Of a stretch of DNA of 64,000 bases, positions 46,201 to 57,395 are shown in pieces. The stretch comes from Phyllostachys edulis (Eukaryota > Streptophyta > Magnoliopsida > Poales > Poaceae). The stretch covers positions 99,268,826-99,332,825 of the forward strand of contig CM070546.1 of the NCBI GenBank assembly GCA_036346405.1, written 5' to 3'. The first letter of the stretch is position 1. Each line of letters begins with the position of its first letter. The notes under the pieces were generated by a model. The model saw only the letters and a list, made by a program, of their open reading frames with translations, ran no database searches and had not been told where the DNA came from. The position numbers were made by a program, and so were the translations under genes.

Positions 46201-46995
46201 CCTAGCCCTGGGATTGGATTTTACCTGAGCCTTCGAGCTCAGCGGTGGTAATAATTAGAGGTAGCTCCAATCAAAAGATGCATGGTGTAGAGTTTCCGAT
46301 GGAGGGAACCTCTACTGAAATAAATATGCACAATTACTCTCTTTAATAAAATGCAATTTGTTAAAATGCTAAGTGATAGGACTTTGTAATTATGATAATT
46401 GAAAATGTTGCTTTAGCAAATAAAAGAACCCAAGTCATCCTTGTTAAGCCTTGCATGTATTATTATTGCATTGTGAGTTGGCTCGCGAGCACGGAAGTTG
46501 TGCTCATTCTCACTCTTTCCCCCAAATCCTCAGAAGCAGGAAATCCTGAAGACTACGCATACTATGAGGATCCAGAAGCTAGAGGTCCAGGAGATGTTGA
46601 AGCGTAGTTTAGTCTTTAGTTGTTCTAATCTCACCCCAGTCTAGTTGACTCCGTTGGTGCTTGCGTGCATCCAATATTATATAGGTCCTTGGTTAATATC
46701 GGACGCACACGAGTTTCCCTAGTCACTTGCCTGTGGAGAGATGTGCTCTCACCCCTTTTGCTCCCGTTGTCGCTTTCACTTTTGTAATGTAATCAGTTTG
46801 GCCTTGTTCGGCTCTTATTGTAAAACCCGGTCCGATGCGGTCTATGTAAACTTTGTTGTGTTAAATTAATGAATGGTACGGTTTTACGCCATGTACGAAT
46901 GATTCAGCAATGTGTCTGTGAGTGCTAGCTACTGATCCAGGGAATAGCACAGTGTTTTCACAGAGGATTTGGATTCTCGGAATCCGGGTCCGACA
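43256..46995 (+). repeat. 5' LTR (3740 bp)
   Basis: TGTAACGTCCCATTTTCGAA ... GGAATCCGGGTCCGACA. It contains a CT/GC-rich leader open in several frames (43500-44900; antisense and sense frames are compositional, not genes), then an AT-rich part with GTGGGTAAAGTGTACAATCT and CTCTGCAGAG near 46060. It has about 650 bp (roughly 45045-45690) that the 3' LTR lacks. Confidence 0.85.
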
Positions 46996-47020
46996 GAGCT
47001 TGTATCAGAGCATATGACTG
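46996..47020 (+). other. Primer-binding site
   Basis: GCTTGTATCAGAGCAT immediately follows the LTR; it is a one-mismatch version of the TGGTATCAGAGC core complementary to initiator tRNA-Met. Confidence 0.7.
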
Positions 47021-47200
47021 TAGGAGTCTTAGCTAGACTGGTCGAGCCTAAGGACTTGAGTATTATTTTCAAAAACTAAGAAAAGTTTTGAGCAAAATAT
47101 AGTGTATTTATTGCTCTTACTCATCTCTCTTAGTTCTCTACTTACCTCCTTTTTGTGAGTCTACTCTGTTGCTGGCTCTCTCTTTTGTTTTAAAATCCTA

Positions 47201-47775
47201 GATGACCGTATCGTCGTCCGATGGCACGTGGGATTTCTTCCCTCATGGCGAGAACGACGACGAGTTTGTCGGATTTCCCCTGCAAACTCAAGCAGTACCT
47301 TGGTTCGCCACCAGCCCATCTTCAGAGGCCGGAAGACCTAGGTCCTAGATCAAGAGTCTCGTTCCATGGAAGTTGAGTTCATTGCTCACACCTTCCGGGC
47401 CAAGCGTCTCAGGAGCTGCTGTTCTGATGCCGTTCAGAACATAGTGCGCTTCGCCTCGACTCACTTGTGCCAGATGCACGAGGATCTCTTGTTGAGGTCG
47501 TCATTTTGTTCCTTCCCTTCTCTCCAAGAGGGAGAACGCTACCCGAAGCTCTTCGACATCAGGAGAAGAACACCACCGTGATGCACGCTCCAGTACTAGG
47601 ATCAGCTATTATCTCCCGTAACACGTCGCCGGATCGACCACTCCGACCCAGAGGATCCTGCACCAGGATGACTGCGCACAAGAGCGTGCGACGTCCCAGC
47701 CCGCCGCCCGTCATCAACCTTGGAGAGCCCAGCCGTGGACGCAGTCTCAGCTGTTCCCGCTCCTATTCTCGCTAG
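47201..47775 (+). pseudogene. Degenerate gag-like 5' coding region
   Basis: An ATG at about 47201 opens MTVSSSDGTWDFFPHGENDD, broken by stops within about 50 codons. A second frame at 47366-47581 (MEVEFIAHTFRAKRLRSCCS) overlaps it. Position right after the primer-binding site suggests gag remnants, but no domain is certain. Confidence 0.35.
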
Positions 47776-48249
47776 CCTAGTTTTTGCTGTTCTCGCTCCC
47801 GCTCCCCGGGCAACTGCGTCGCTTGTGGCCAGTACCCCCATTGGAGTAGTCAGGATTAGTCTAGATTAGCCAGCAGTGCTTGCTAGACAATCCTTTGTTG
47901 CAAGCATTTTCTGGTTTCTTCTTTTGTAGACGTTGTGTTTGTATCTTGTGTCGTGACTTAGCATGGCCTATATGCTGTGCTTCAGGAGTCATGTAACACC
48001 TAACCCCTTAATATAATGCAGTCACTCTAGGCTTTGTATTGTACTTGATTCTTTCTCCTTATTGGTTTGAAGTTCTTCTGTTATGCTCTAGAGGGCCAAT
48101 AAACCCTCATATAACTCATCTAGTTCTAAGCTGAGTTGTTCCCTTCGATGGAATCAAACAAAGCAGCAGTCCAAGTCTTCCTCCCTTGTTCTCTCTCGTC
48201 TAGTGTGCTTTTCCCTCTCGCCTATCGTGTTTTCTTCCTCTCATCTATG

Positions 48250-49400
48250 AAACCTATGAAGAATTGTTGAAGATTGTTCAAAGGAGTAAATCACATGGAA
48301 GCTATTCTTGTTGGGACTTAACTACTATGTTTGGATGCCAAGCTGGGTAGTTTTGAGAAATCATTGATAGGACTGATTTTGGGAATTAAAAATCTTAAGA
48401 TTTGTTGATGTTATAAGAAGTTCTTGTGGATACTAGAGTATGATGTCGGATGAGCCTTGATTCTGAATGGTTTAAAAATAGCAGATTGGTGGATTGTATA
48501 GATTATGGAGAAAGAAAATGATTGTGGAAGAAAAATTTTGATCAATCATGAAGGATATAGGAATCTAAAGTACTAATTTGATTATTAGGAGGAATTGGAT
48601 TTTCCTTGTCGATTCATAATGTTAATTTTGGAAGAGTTGGTTAAATCTTGGTTGGATTTTAGAAATACATGATTATTGGACCATGGAAATATAATTGTCA
48701 AAGATTGGATTATAGGGTGACCAATTCATGATGTTGATTTTGATGGATTAGGTTGAATCAAGAAAATATGGAATTAATTGGGTATGTTGGTAACATTGAA
48801 TTCAATTGGATATGATTGAATAGAGAAGTTAGGATTTGAAAGGAATTTCGGTTGGATTATGGAGATATGTCTGGATAGGATTATAGAATTGTTGGATCGA
48901 TGAGTATCTTACTGGTATTAGAGTTGAACTAAATAATTGTTGGATAGATGGTGATAAAATAAATTGGCGGATTAAATTTGAATTCATGGATTACAAGCAG
49001 TCTTTTGGAAGGTTCCATAATAAAGATATTGGATTTATATAAAGACATTATAGAGGATTGCAATTGTTAAATAAGCTTGAGGAATTAAGTGAATGATGTC
49101 GTGGATTTAGTCAAGAATTTTGGAGGAACCAATTGCACGATTATAATCTTTGAAGAATTTCGTTCCAAAAAGGGATACAATGAAATTTAGCATGATCTTG
49201 GAGTTTATCGGATGGGAAGATGCGATTATTACTACCAGATTTTGTGGATTTATGAAGTGAAGAAATCATGCAAATCAAAGTGGTGAATCTATTGGATTAT
49301 TTAAACTTATGCCTAAGAAAGATTTGGGAATTATGTTATCATATCAATAGCATATGAGATTTATTAAATGATTGGACGTTCTTTTAATTAGGTGACCTTA
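48250..49400 (+). repeat. AT-rich degenerate repeat filler
   Basis: Words such as TTGGATTA, GATTGGATT, GGATTATAG, ATTCATGATGTTGATTTTG and their variants recur at irregular spacing over 1.1 kb, with stops in all frames. It occupies the place where the capsid and pol genes would be in an autonomous relative. Confidence 0.5.
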
Positions 49401-49539
49401 TGCTATGCTGGAATGGTGGATTCCAATAATAGTTAGACTTGGATCCAGTAATTTGGAAGACAAAATTTATAGCTTTTTAGTTGGCACTCCAGTACATGGT
49501 TATGAACCAACAGTTGACATCAATTTACCAAGTTGCAAC

Positions 49540-49640
49540 GCACAACCGGATAGCTCATCTTCGTTGTTCCAACTGTGGAAAAAGCGGACATTTTGCCAAC
49601 AAGTGCCCTCATCAAGTCACCCTAGTAAGGTTTAACCTCA
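49540..49640 (+). pseudogene. Gag zinc-knuckle remnant
   Basis: AHLRCSNCGKSGHFANKCPH contains an intact CX2CX4HX4C knuckle (49565-49606), which in gag binds element RNA. The flanking frame is short: the retained motif is the only clearly gag-derived coding piece in this element. Confidence 0.75.
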
Positions 49641-49831
49641 AGACCCTACCAACCAAAGGCCATATCTCAGCTCCAAGCAGAAGTCATCAGACCTCGTAGG
49701 CATCCAGAGCCGCTTCAACGCCAAGCCAAAGCCAAGGGCGTGACAACTATGTCACCACCACTGAAGAAGCCCAAGCAGCTTCAGGATTAATGAGAGGTAC
49801 GTTCTATGGGAAGCTCAAATCTCGGGGCCAA

Positions 49832-49856
49832 GATTCTGTTTAAGGTAGGTAGGATT
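49832..49856 (+). other. Polypurine-type tract before the 3' LTR
   Basis: TTTAAGGTAGGTAGGATT directly precedes the TGTAACGTCCC start, matching the usual position and general form (TTTAAGGGGGGTAGG-like) of the plus-strand primer in these gypsy families. Confidence 0.6.
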
Positions 49857-52800
49857 TGTAACGTCCCGTTTTCGGATGGGAATAGTGAATACTAATTTGG
49901 TTTTCGGTTTTCAATCGTAATTCAAATTATCAATTAATTTCAAAATTCTCTAGCTTTTAGCTAAGCTCGGGTTTGTGTTTCAAACCTTTTTGCAAACTTT
50001 GGAATTCAAATTTGAGTTTGAATTTCTCTTTTCAGATCTGGGCCTCTTCTCATTTCTTTACCTTTCCCTTTTGGGTTCAGCCCCATCTTCCTTGGGCCGG
50101 CCCAATTGGCCTCCTCCGGCCCATCTTCCTTCTTCCCTTGGCCCGGCTCCCTCTCTCGGCCTAGCAGCTCCCCTGGCCCATCCTCCCCTTGCCCCTTTTT
50201 CCCTTCTTCCTGGCACCGAGTTTGCAGACAGGCATGTCATCGCTGCATCGTCGCCTCACCTAGTCCATGCCGTGCGCGTCCATCCCGCTGCGAGCACGTG
50301 CCTGCTGCATCGCCTTGTCATCTCTTGCCATCCACACCACTCTAGATCATGCCCTCGTGCAGAGCTCGTCTTGCCGTCTTGTCCCTCACCGAGCGCCTGC
50401 TGCCATCAGTCTCCCTCGAGCGCACGCCACCAGCTCTGCGCATGCCATCTCCTCTGGCTGCCTCTGCGCGCCCACGAGCTCCACCAACTCCCGCAACTGC
50501 CTACACCTCTCTTCGCTACGCACGCCACCGCTTGCCACCACGCCCCCTCTGGCGTCTCACCCACCCGCTCCAGCGTGCCCGAGCACCTGCCCCCGCACGC
50601 GCGCACACCTCTGCCTCGTCGTGCCTGCCTGCTCCCTAACACTGCCACCCACCTCATCGCCTTGTCACCTCCGTGCCGCGTCACCAGCTCCCCAAACGGC
50701 TTCGAAGCCCCCTTGACTGGCTATAAGAAGCCCCCAACACCTTCCTTGTGTCTCCCCCTCGTCACCCCCTTGATCCCTGATAAGACCACCGAAGAACCGC
50801 CGCTCCCGTTTTGTTTTGGCCGCGCCACCTCGCTAGCAAAACGCCCTCTCCGGTGAGCTTTTCGCCCGGCTCACTCCGTCACGGCGCACCTACTGAGGCC
50901 CCCAAGCTTTCCCCCACCTCCCCTTGTCCTCCCCGCCGCCGGTAAGTGTCGTCGCCATGGCTTCGTCTCCTCCGCCCACGGTCGTCGCCGCCCCGCCACC
51001 CCGGTCGGCCCCGAGCTAACCCAACGGCATCTCCAGCTCCCCCACCTCCAAGCGCCGCTTATGCGTCCACTCCCTTCACCCCCGTGCCATGGCACCACCG
51101 GAACCGCCGCACGCCTCCACTCCCATGCCGCCGCCTTCGCTGCCACTGCCACCATGGTGCCTTACCGGCGCCGGCGCCGCCTCCCGAGGGATCCCCGTCC
51201 CTTTGGGATCCCGTTTTGCCGATTCGCTGACCGCCCCGCCACCCACCACGCCGGCGCCGCCACTGCTCCCTACCACCCGCCCCTTCCTCTGCTATCTTCT
51301 CTCTGAACCGAGAGAAATCGATTGGGGATTGATTTTTGGCCCACATGTCTTTTGCTTTTAACCCCCCTTCCTTTGGCTGCCGAGTGGGCTTGCCTGTGGC
51401 CGGTCCACATGCCCCCAAGCACGCCCCACGTGTGGACTTGGTCCACGGGGTTTCCCATGCGCCAGTGTGACTGCACTATGGGCCCACTGCCGACTTTCTC
51501 TCTCTCCCTCTTTTACTTGTATTTTTTTAAGGTTTAATTCAAACCCGAACTTCAAAAGCTCCGTTCTCCCTCGTCGTAATTCCAAAAATTATGAAATTTA
51601 TTTCTAAAATTTTGTAAATTCAAGATCTTACTAATAGCATAGGTCTTGTTTAATAGCTAAGGACTTAATCTTATCATGACCTCCTGTGTAAAATAAATAC
51701 AACCACAAGTCTGTAAAGTACAACCTGGCTAAATAATTTGTATCCATCAGTACGAGTTGCACCAGGTAGATGCACCGTAAGCCCTTGTGGCAAAGGGGGT
51801 CGGGGCGCACGACGTAAGTTGTTAAGAGGGCGCAAGAGGGGGTCTAGGTAAGGGTTAACAGACCTAAATGGACGTAACCCTTCGAAGACAAAACCTTAGC
51901 AGGTGTAACTAATACTGTTGGATGCATTGTAAAGGCCTTGTGGTGATCTCCCCTTGATTCACATGTCTAAGGAAGCATGTGTACATATCAGGACGATTAT
52001 CTCTTATGGGTAAAGTGTACAATCTCTGCAGAGTATTAAACTGTTTAAACAGTCGTGCCTACGGTCAAAGGCGGACATGGAAACTTAACTTGAGTTAGTT
52101 CTATTTCAAAAACCTTTGTGGGTAGAATGAAAAAAAATGTGGTGGGCTCACCTAGCCCTGGGATTGGATTTTACCTGAGCCTTCGAGCTCAGTGGTGGTA
52201 ATAATTGGAGGTAGCTCTAATCAAAAGATGTATGGTGTAAAGTTTTCGATGGAGGGAACCTCTACTGAAATAAATATTGCACAATTACTGTCTTTAATAA
52301 AATGCAATTTGTTAAAATGCTAAGTGATAGGACTTTGTAATTATGATAATTAAAAATGTTGCTTTAGCAAATAAAAGAACCCGAGCCATCCTTGTTAAGC
52401 CTTGCATGTATTATTATTACATTGTGTGTTGGCTCGCGAGCACGGAAGTTGTGCTCATTCTCGCTCTTTCCCCCAAACCCTCAAAAGCAGGAAATCCCGA
52501 AGACTACGCATACTACAAGGATCCAGAAGCTGGAGGTCCAAGAGATGATGAAGCATAATTTAGTCTTTAGTTGTTCTAGTCTCACCCCAGTCTAGTTGAC
52601 TCTGTTGGTGCTTGCGTGCATCCAATATTATCGAGGTCCTTGGTTAATATCGGACGCACACGGGTTTCCCCAGTCACTTGCTTGTGGAGAGATGTGCTCT
52701 CACCCCTTTTGCTCCCGTTGTCGCTTCCGCTTTTGTAATGTAATCTGTTTGGCCTTGTTCGGCCCTTATTGTAAAACTCGGCCCGATGCGGTCTATGTAA

Positions 52801-52946
52801 ACTCTGTTGTGTTAAATTAATGAATGGTACGGTTTTACGCTATGTATGAATGATTCAGGAATGTGTCTGTGAGTACTAGCTACTGATTAAGGGAATAGCA
52901 CTGTGTTTTCACAGAGGATTTGAATTCTCGGAATCCGGGTCCAACA
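49857..52946 (+). repeat. 3' LTR (3090 bp), with an internal deletion relative to the 5' LTR
   Basis: TGTAACGTCCCGTTTTCGGA ... GGAATCCGGGTCCAACA. It is colinear with the 5' LTR except that GGTCTTGTTTAAT (about 51650) joins directly to AGGACTTAATCTTATCATGA, removing about 650 bp. Scattered substitutions show that the insertion is not recent. Confidence 0.85.
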
Positions 52947-53045
52947 GATAGTTGCGGAACCGTCTATGATAAGTTCAACACAGACGGTTTCAAAGGAACC
53001 ATCTGTGAAGAGACGTCCATTATTGCCTATTTTGTAGTAGTGTGC

Positions 53046-54600
53046 TATGGATAGATTTACATTGATTCTGTCGGCACCGTGTGGCAAATCTAAGTATTTA
53101 ACCTAACATCGCCACGCCCGTGTCGTGGGTAGACCTATTCACGGGTAGCCTGACCCGCCGGCCCGGCCCAAGCCCGATCATGTCTGGGCCGGGCTTGGGA
53201 CTGCAAGTCTGGCCCGAAGGAAGCCCGGTCCGGCCCGAATTTTCGAAAAAACCAATTAAATAAATGGAAAACTATTATTTTAATCCTGAAAATGAATTAA
53301 ATAATACTTTTTTATTCCGAAAAAGATTAAAATAATACATTTTAATAGGAAAATCAACATTTCGGACCGGGCCAGGCCGGGCTTGGGCCTGGCAAATTTT
53401 GGCCCAGCTTTTTAAGCCCAGCCCGGCATTTGAGGGTTCTTCTACAAAGCAACTAGCCGGGAAAGCTTCCGCACGAACACGTCTGGTACATGACGTGGTA
53501 ACAAACCGAACATGCTCTGCAAAATTAGTATTGTTTAAGGCGACCATGATACTTACTAGCTAGAAGAACAGCTGAGCAAAGGGCCAAGGATTTCCGGTCG
53601 ATGTGGCACTTGAACAATGCATAGAGCTAAGATAGTGGGCTCTAAAAATAGTAGGTTTTATATGGGATAACAACAATTAACCGGCGTTATCACCAATCTT
53701 ATTTTATGATACGTATAGAATGCATGGTCGATGATTCCCATGGAAAGCATAGAGACATCGATGAGCAATTTTTTTGGAACAAGCCACCGGGCGAGAAGTT
53801 CCTCGCCTAAATTGTATTGACTTGTTACGAAAGCTTAATGTGACGTATGAAGGGATGAGGAGAGAGGAGCTTTCCAGCAGAGATCACACGCAGCAGACCA
53901 TCAATGAGCATTTGTTATCAACTATATAAAAAAACTCCCGCGTTTCAAATCAAGCATCAGAAGCAACACCGGAATAAACATAGTTTAGTAAGAGAACGAG
54001 CATTACCTAGATCACATTCACACCAGATGACACGGGTCATCACCTTCTAATTAAAGTATAGTACTAGAAGAAGTAATGCCAAATTAATGGATGAGGTGTT
54101 CTATCTCTAAGTCACACGAACGATCGATCGAGGACAGAGACGTGGTGCCCGACAAGATAGCTGGAGAAAGCAGCAGTCACCGGCGCAGCTCCTAAAGAAA
54201 AATGGAAGCCATCTGTCGCAGCACTACACACACGCATGGCCGCTTCCATATGCAGACGTGGATTGAAATGCCAAGCTCTGGTCTGCACCCGGTTGGATGG
54301 GATGAACGTGGACAGGTACGTTAAACTCCACTTCGGTTTGTTCTGTAAGAGCTAAAACGACAAGTGGGTTTACTTGGAGACGTTAAGATTTTTGGTGTGA
54401 GATTGTGATTTGTTGTAACCCACGGATTAATGATTATCCCCAGGGGAGATACCACCGAAAGATCGCGATCTAACATTCTGAACGAACGAACGAACGACTG
54501 TTTTTGAAATGAAGTTTTTTTTGTTTAAAAAAAACAAAAAGGGCGAAAGGAAAAGTTTTTGAGTGAAGTTGATGTTGATCGAAAAGTTCCTTTTTCCCTT
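53046..54600. other. No supported gene; TE-like GGGCCGGGC segment at 53150-53440
   Basis: Words GGCCCGGCCCAAGCCCGA, GGGCCGGGCTTGGG and CCGGGCCAGGCCGGGCTTGG flank an AT-rich core in roughly inverted arrangement, like a common grass non-autonomous hAT-type repeat. The rest holds no recognisable gene. Confidence 0.35.
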
Positions 54601-54639
54601 CTCCTGATGGGAAGCCATGGAGCTTTCATTGATTATCAA

Positions 54640-55465
54640 CAAGATTATTACAACGAGGGCACATAGCGCGCCAAACACAAGAACTCATCTGCTCGCGCGC
54701 AGGCAAGACTTGACACAACGATGTGCAACAGAGTTTGCGTCTCGTCGATCCTCGATCGAGTGTAGGCTTCTTGCGAAATAATCCGGGCGAACCCAAGGCT
54801 CCGTAGGAGGTGGAGAGGTCCCTTCTCACACGCGCACCTACGGGAAATGCACAAGGTGACAAGGGGCTCGGCCGGAGCCAACCGCAATGCGGCCAGTGCC
54901 TCCGGACACACCGAGGGGGGCGCAGCGCAGGGGCCGGGGCATGCACGGCACGGACAAAACATCTGCTGCCTACCGCTACGTTGGTGGAATGGACAGGTTG
55001 ATCGACCCCCATTTATCTGGGGATTTGAAGGTCGTGCCGTGCGTCGCGAGCCCCGGGCAGGCAGCCGCCGCGCGCCTCCGTGGCGAGGCTGTCTGGAGTC
55101 AATGCCCCGCAACCGCGCCACTGACGTCGTCGGTGCCGCGCGCCCCACCGCAGCAAGCTCGGAGTCTCCGTCGAGCCCGCCTACTCGATCGAGCCGCCCG
55201 CCGGAGCCGGACCCGCTGCGTCAGCCAAGTTTCACGCGAGGCCATTGCCTGGAGGCGCCCCCGATCGGAGGAACGAACCGGCATGTCATGCGGATTGACT
55301 CGCCTTCCCTGGACGAGTCTGGCCGGGATGGATGGGATGGGAGGGAGTACACTCCTATCTTGTGTTCATTAGGCATTGTTTGGAAGCACAGCGAACAGCC
55401 GGGATTTCGATCCGATCCACGTGGTGCATCCGGCGGGAGAAGATTTTCCGGCCCAGCCTAAATCG
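54640..55465. other. GC-rich stretch open on both strands, no gene called
   Basis: The - strand is open from 55148 to 54648 (MGRAAPTTSVARLRGI ... LARYVPSL) and ends next to a TAATAATCTTGTTGATAATC tail that resembles a transcript end. The + strand is open over the same span. Neither translation shows a known domain, so a small hypothetical gene on the - strand is possible but unsupported. Confidence 0.25.
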
Positions 55466-55535
55466 CTGATTTGATGAGACCAGGGATTAGAAAATCCCGG
55501 CCTGTTCCAACCCGATCCACGGGGTAACAACACTC
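55370..55535. mobile_element. MITE-like inverted pair
   Basis: GTTTGGAAGCACAGCGAACA then GCCGGGATTTCGATCCGATC on the left is answered by CCCGGCCTGTTCCAACCCGA (reverse complement) on the right, with an AT-rich centre. No target duplication was resolved. Confidence 0.4.
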
Positions 55536-55857
55536 TCAGCCGAGGCGTTGTTTCTTTCCCCGCGCGTGAGCTCGCGAGTCGTCAGCTTCTCCGAACGGCG
55601 TTGTCTCCCCTTTTTCCTCCCTCGACTCTGCTGACGTCGATCCTGTCGCCGTCGCCTTCCTAGGAGTAACATCTCGGCCCTTAACTCTACTCTCCTCTTC
55701 CTGCTCCTCCTCCTCCGAAGATGATTTCTAGGGTTTGTAGCCTCAACTTTTTTCTCACGAATCCATGGCGGCAGCGGGTTTAGAGAGGGAGAGGAGAACT
55801 CTGGCCAGGGAGCTCATGTCAAGGCGACCCACCGCTGTCTTGGGCTCCTATTAGGAG

Positions 55858-56099
55858 CACTACTACAGAAAAGATCTTCACAAAGGTTTAAAACGTCATT
55901 ACAGACGGTTTCGTGAGTTGACTGAGTTTATGGGTCAGTAATGATATGAGATCATCACAAACGGTTTTTGAACCGTCTGTAATGCATACTATCATAGACG
56001 GTTATTAATTCAGAACCGTCTGTGATAGCCGACTATCACACATGGTTTGTAAATGAAACCGTTTGTGATAACCCTTCTCTATAAAGTTTCCAAGTAGTG
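55858..56099. mobile_element. 242-bp CACTA-type MITE
   Basis: It starts CACTACTACAGAAAAGAT and ends TTTCCAAGTAGTG. The interior consists almost only of ACAGACGGTT/AACCGTCTGT-type inverted words (55900, 55960-55980, 55990-56025, 56040-56070), the same subterminal repeat as the large CACTA element. It has no coding capacity. The 3-bp flanks (GAG, GTT) do not match. Confidence 0.65.
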
Positions 56100-56121
56100 G
56101 TTGCTTGTGCCTTTAAAACCG

Positions 56122-56123
<2 letters not shown>

Positions 56124-56166
<43 letters not shown>

Positions 56167-56169
56167 GTA
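56124..56169. repeat. (TA)n-(TATG)n microsatellite
   Basis: About fifteen TA units followed by three to four TATG units. Confidence 0.9.
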
Positions 56170-56330
56170 AGATACCTCAAAGTGAGTCCCATGAAAAAAA
56201 TCATTAAAGTCCACCTTTTATAGTAAAATTTGTGTATGTACTTCTTTTATATATGAAAAAAAGGATATACAGCAAAAATAAAGGGCTCCAATGAAAATTT
56301 TTCAATCAAGTCATACTTTGGAGTATCTTA
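56168..56330. repeat. Short inverted-repeat element
   Basis: TAAGATACCTCAAAGTGAGT at the left and ATACTTTGGAGTATCTTA at the right are imperfect inverted copies about 160 bp apart, a MITE-like layout. Confidence 0.45.
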
Positions 56331-56437
56331 TAATTGGTATTTAAGTATACTGAAAATGATAAAGAAGTATAATATATTTTTTAATTGGTATATTCGAAGT
56401 GGGAGTATGTACTTCTGGGAGTACAAAACGGGCGTCC

Positions 56438-56480
<43 letters not shown>

Positions 56481-56537
56481 GTGTGTGTGTGTGTATATAT
56501 ATATGTATATGTATATATATGTATGTACGTATGTATT
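56438..56537. repeat. Compound (TA)n(GT)n microsatellite
   Basis: Alternating blocks of TA and GT dinucleotides, ending in TATG/TACG units. Open frames across it encode only Tyr/Ile/Val/Cys runs and are not genes. Confidence 0.9.
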
Positions 56538-56559
56538 GTTTATAGTCTCCTAGCCACTT

Positions 56560-57380
56560 TCCGCCGAGGGGGGGGGTCGTCCACGCAGCATGAGGAGGAT
56601 GAGACAGCAGCCACGGGCAATTTTATAGAGCCTACAAGTTCAAGAAGCATGGCTGCTAGGAGAGCGTGTGGACATCCAATTACATGTATGTCGTCGATAG
56701 GTAATTGGACTTGACATCAAGGAATGGTTGGTTGCTGATACATGAAGCCACTTCTCAGTCGGAGTACCTGTGCGTCCACGGCGAGCTACGCGAAGGTGCG
56801 CACAAGGGAGATGAGATGACGTTAAATCTTATGCGTTACCTTGTGGCGGCGGAGCACAACGGAGTGGCCGGCGGCGAGAGGTTCTGCGGTGGCGGAGGTA
56901 GGTCGACGACGGCGAGGTTGCTTAAGTGGTATTTTGGCAGCGTAGAGGAGCGCCTGAGGTAGCCCACGGTGCGGTGGCACTGCAAGGTCGCGACGGCGAA
57001 GGAAGCGTCGTTAATGAATGAGGCAATCGGTAGCGAGAGCCTTGGCGGTAGGTGAACTAAACCTTGAATTCCGGCGGCTAGAAGTGGCGGGATGCTACGA
57101 GAGTTGAGGGGATGAGATGAGGGGGTAGAGGCGCACCCGGTGTGCCTTTTTATAGTGCAGGGGGTGACCGAATCGACGTAGCACCGTTAGAGTTCATTTC
57201 GGAATCGGCAGCGAGATAAGGACTCCAGCGGCGACACGCGATAGAATCGGGTTTGATTCGGTTGCGGGAGATAAGAGGATAACACTGACAGGGCAGGCGA
57301 GACAAATACGGGAGGTTTTGGCTAGAAGCTCCGTGCAGGCGGAAATGGCGGAGTCGCACCGGGGAAGAAAGGGAGGTAAG
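56560..57380. other. No supported gene
   Basis: GC-moderate sequence with short open frames on both strands. It may be leader of the gypsy gag that follows, but no LTR end or primer-binding site is visible. Confidence 0.3.
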
Positions 57381-57395
57381 TGACAGCCCTGATAG

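Larger units (their letters stand above)
43256..52946 (+). mobile_element. Non-autonomous long-LTR Ty3/gypsy element nested in the CACTA
   Basis: Two LTRs beginning TGTAACGTCCC and ending GGGTCCRACA enclose only 2.86 kb. The whole is flanked by GATAG (43251-43255 and 52947-52951). A primer-binding site follows the 5' LTR and a purine-rich tract precedes the 3' LTR. Inside are only degenerate gag-like pieces with a zinc knuckle, and no protease, RT or integrase. This matches non-autonomous derivatives of the long-LTR gypsy families of grasses, mobilised by proteins of a partner element. Confidence 0.85.
39160..53042 (-). mobile_element. CACTA (En/Spm) transposon, split by a nested LTR element
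   Basis: The left end reads CACTAGTACAGATGCGG and the right end TATTTTGTAGTAGTG (CACTACTACAAAATA in reverse). TGC flanks both (39157-39159, 53043-53045), the 3-bp duplication expected of CACTA elements. Subterminal ACAGACGGTT words in both orientations lie inside each end. The interior carries a - strand transposase remnant. Removing the nested gypsy element (43256-52946 plus one GATAG copy) leaves about 4.2 kb. The transposase points away from the right end, so the right end is the functional 5' side. Confidence 0.8.

Noticed and set aside
54648..55461. Antisense and sense frames of 160-200 codons
   Set aside because: Both strands are open because of high GC; no recognisable domain. Kept only as a low-confidence region note.
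56356..56714. Tyr/Val/Cys-rich open frames
   Set aside because: They are translations of the TA/GT microsatellite.
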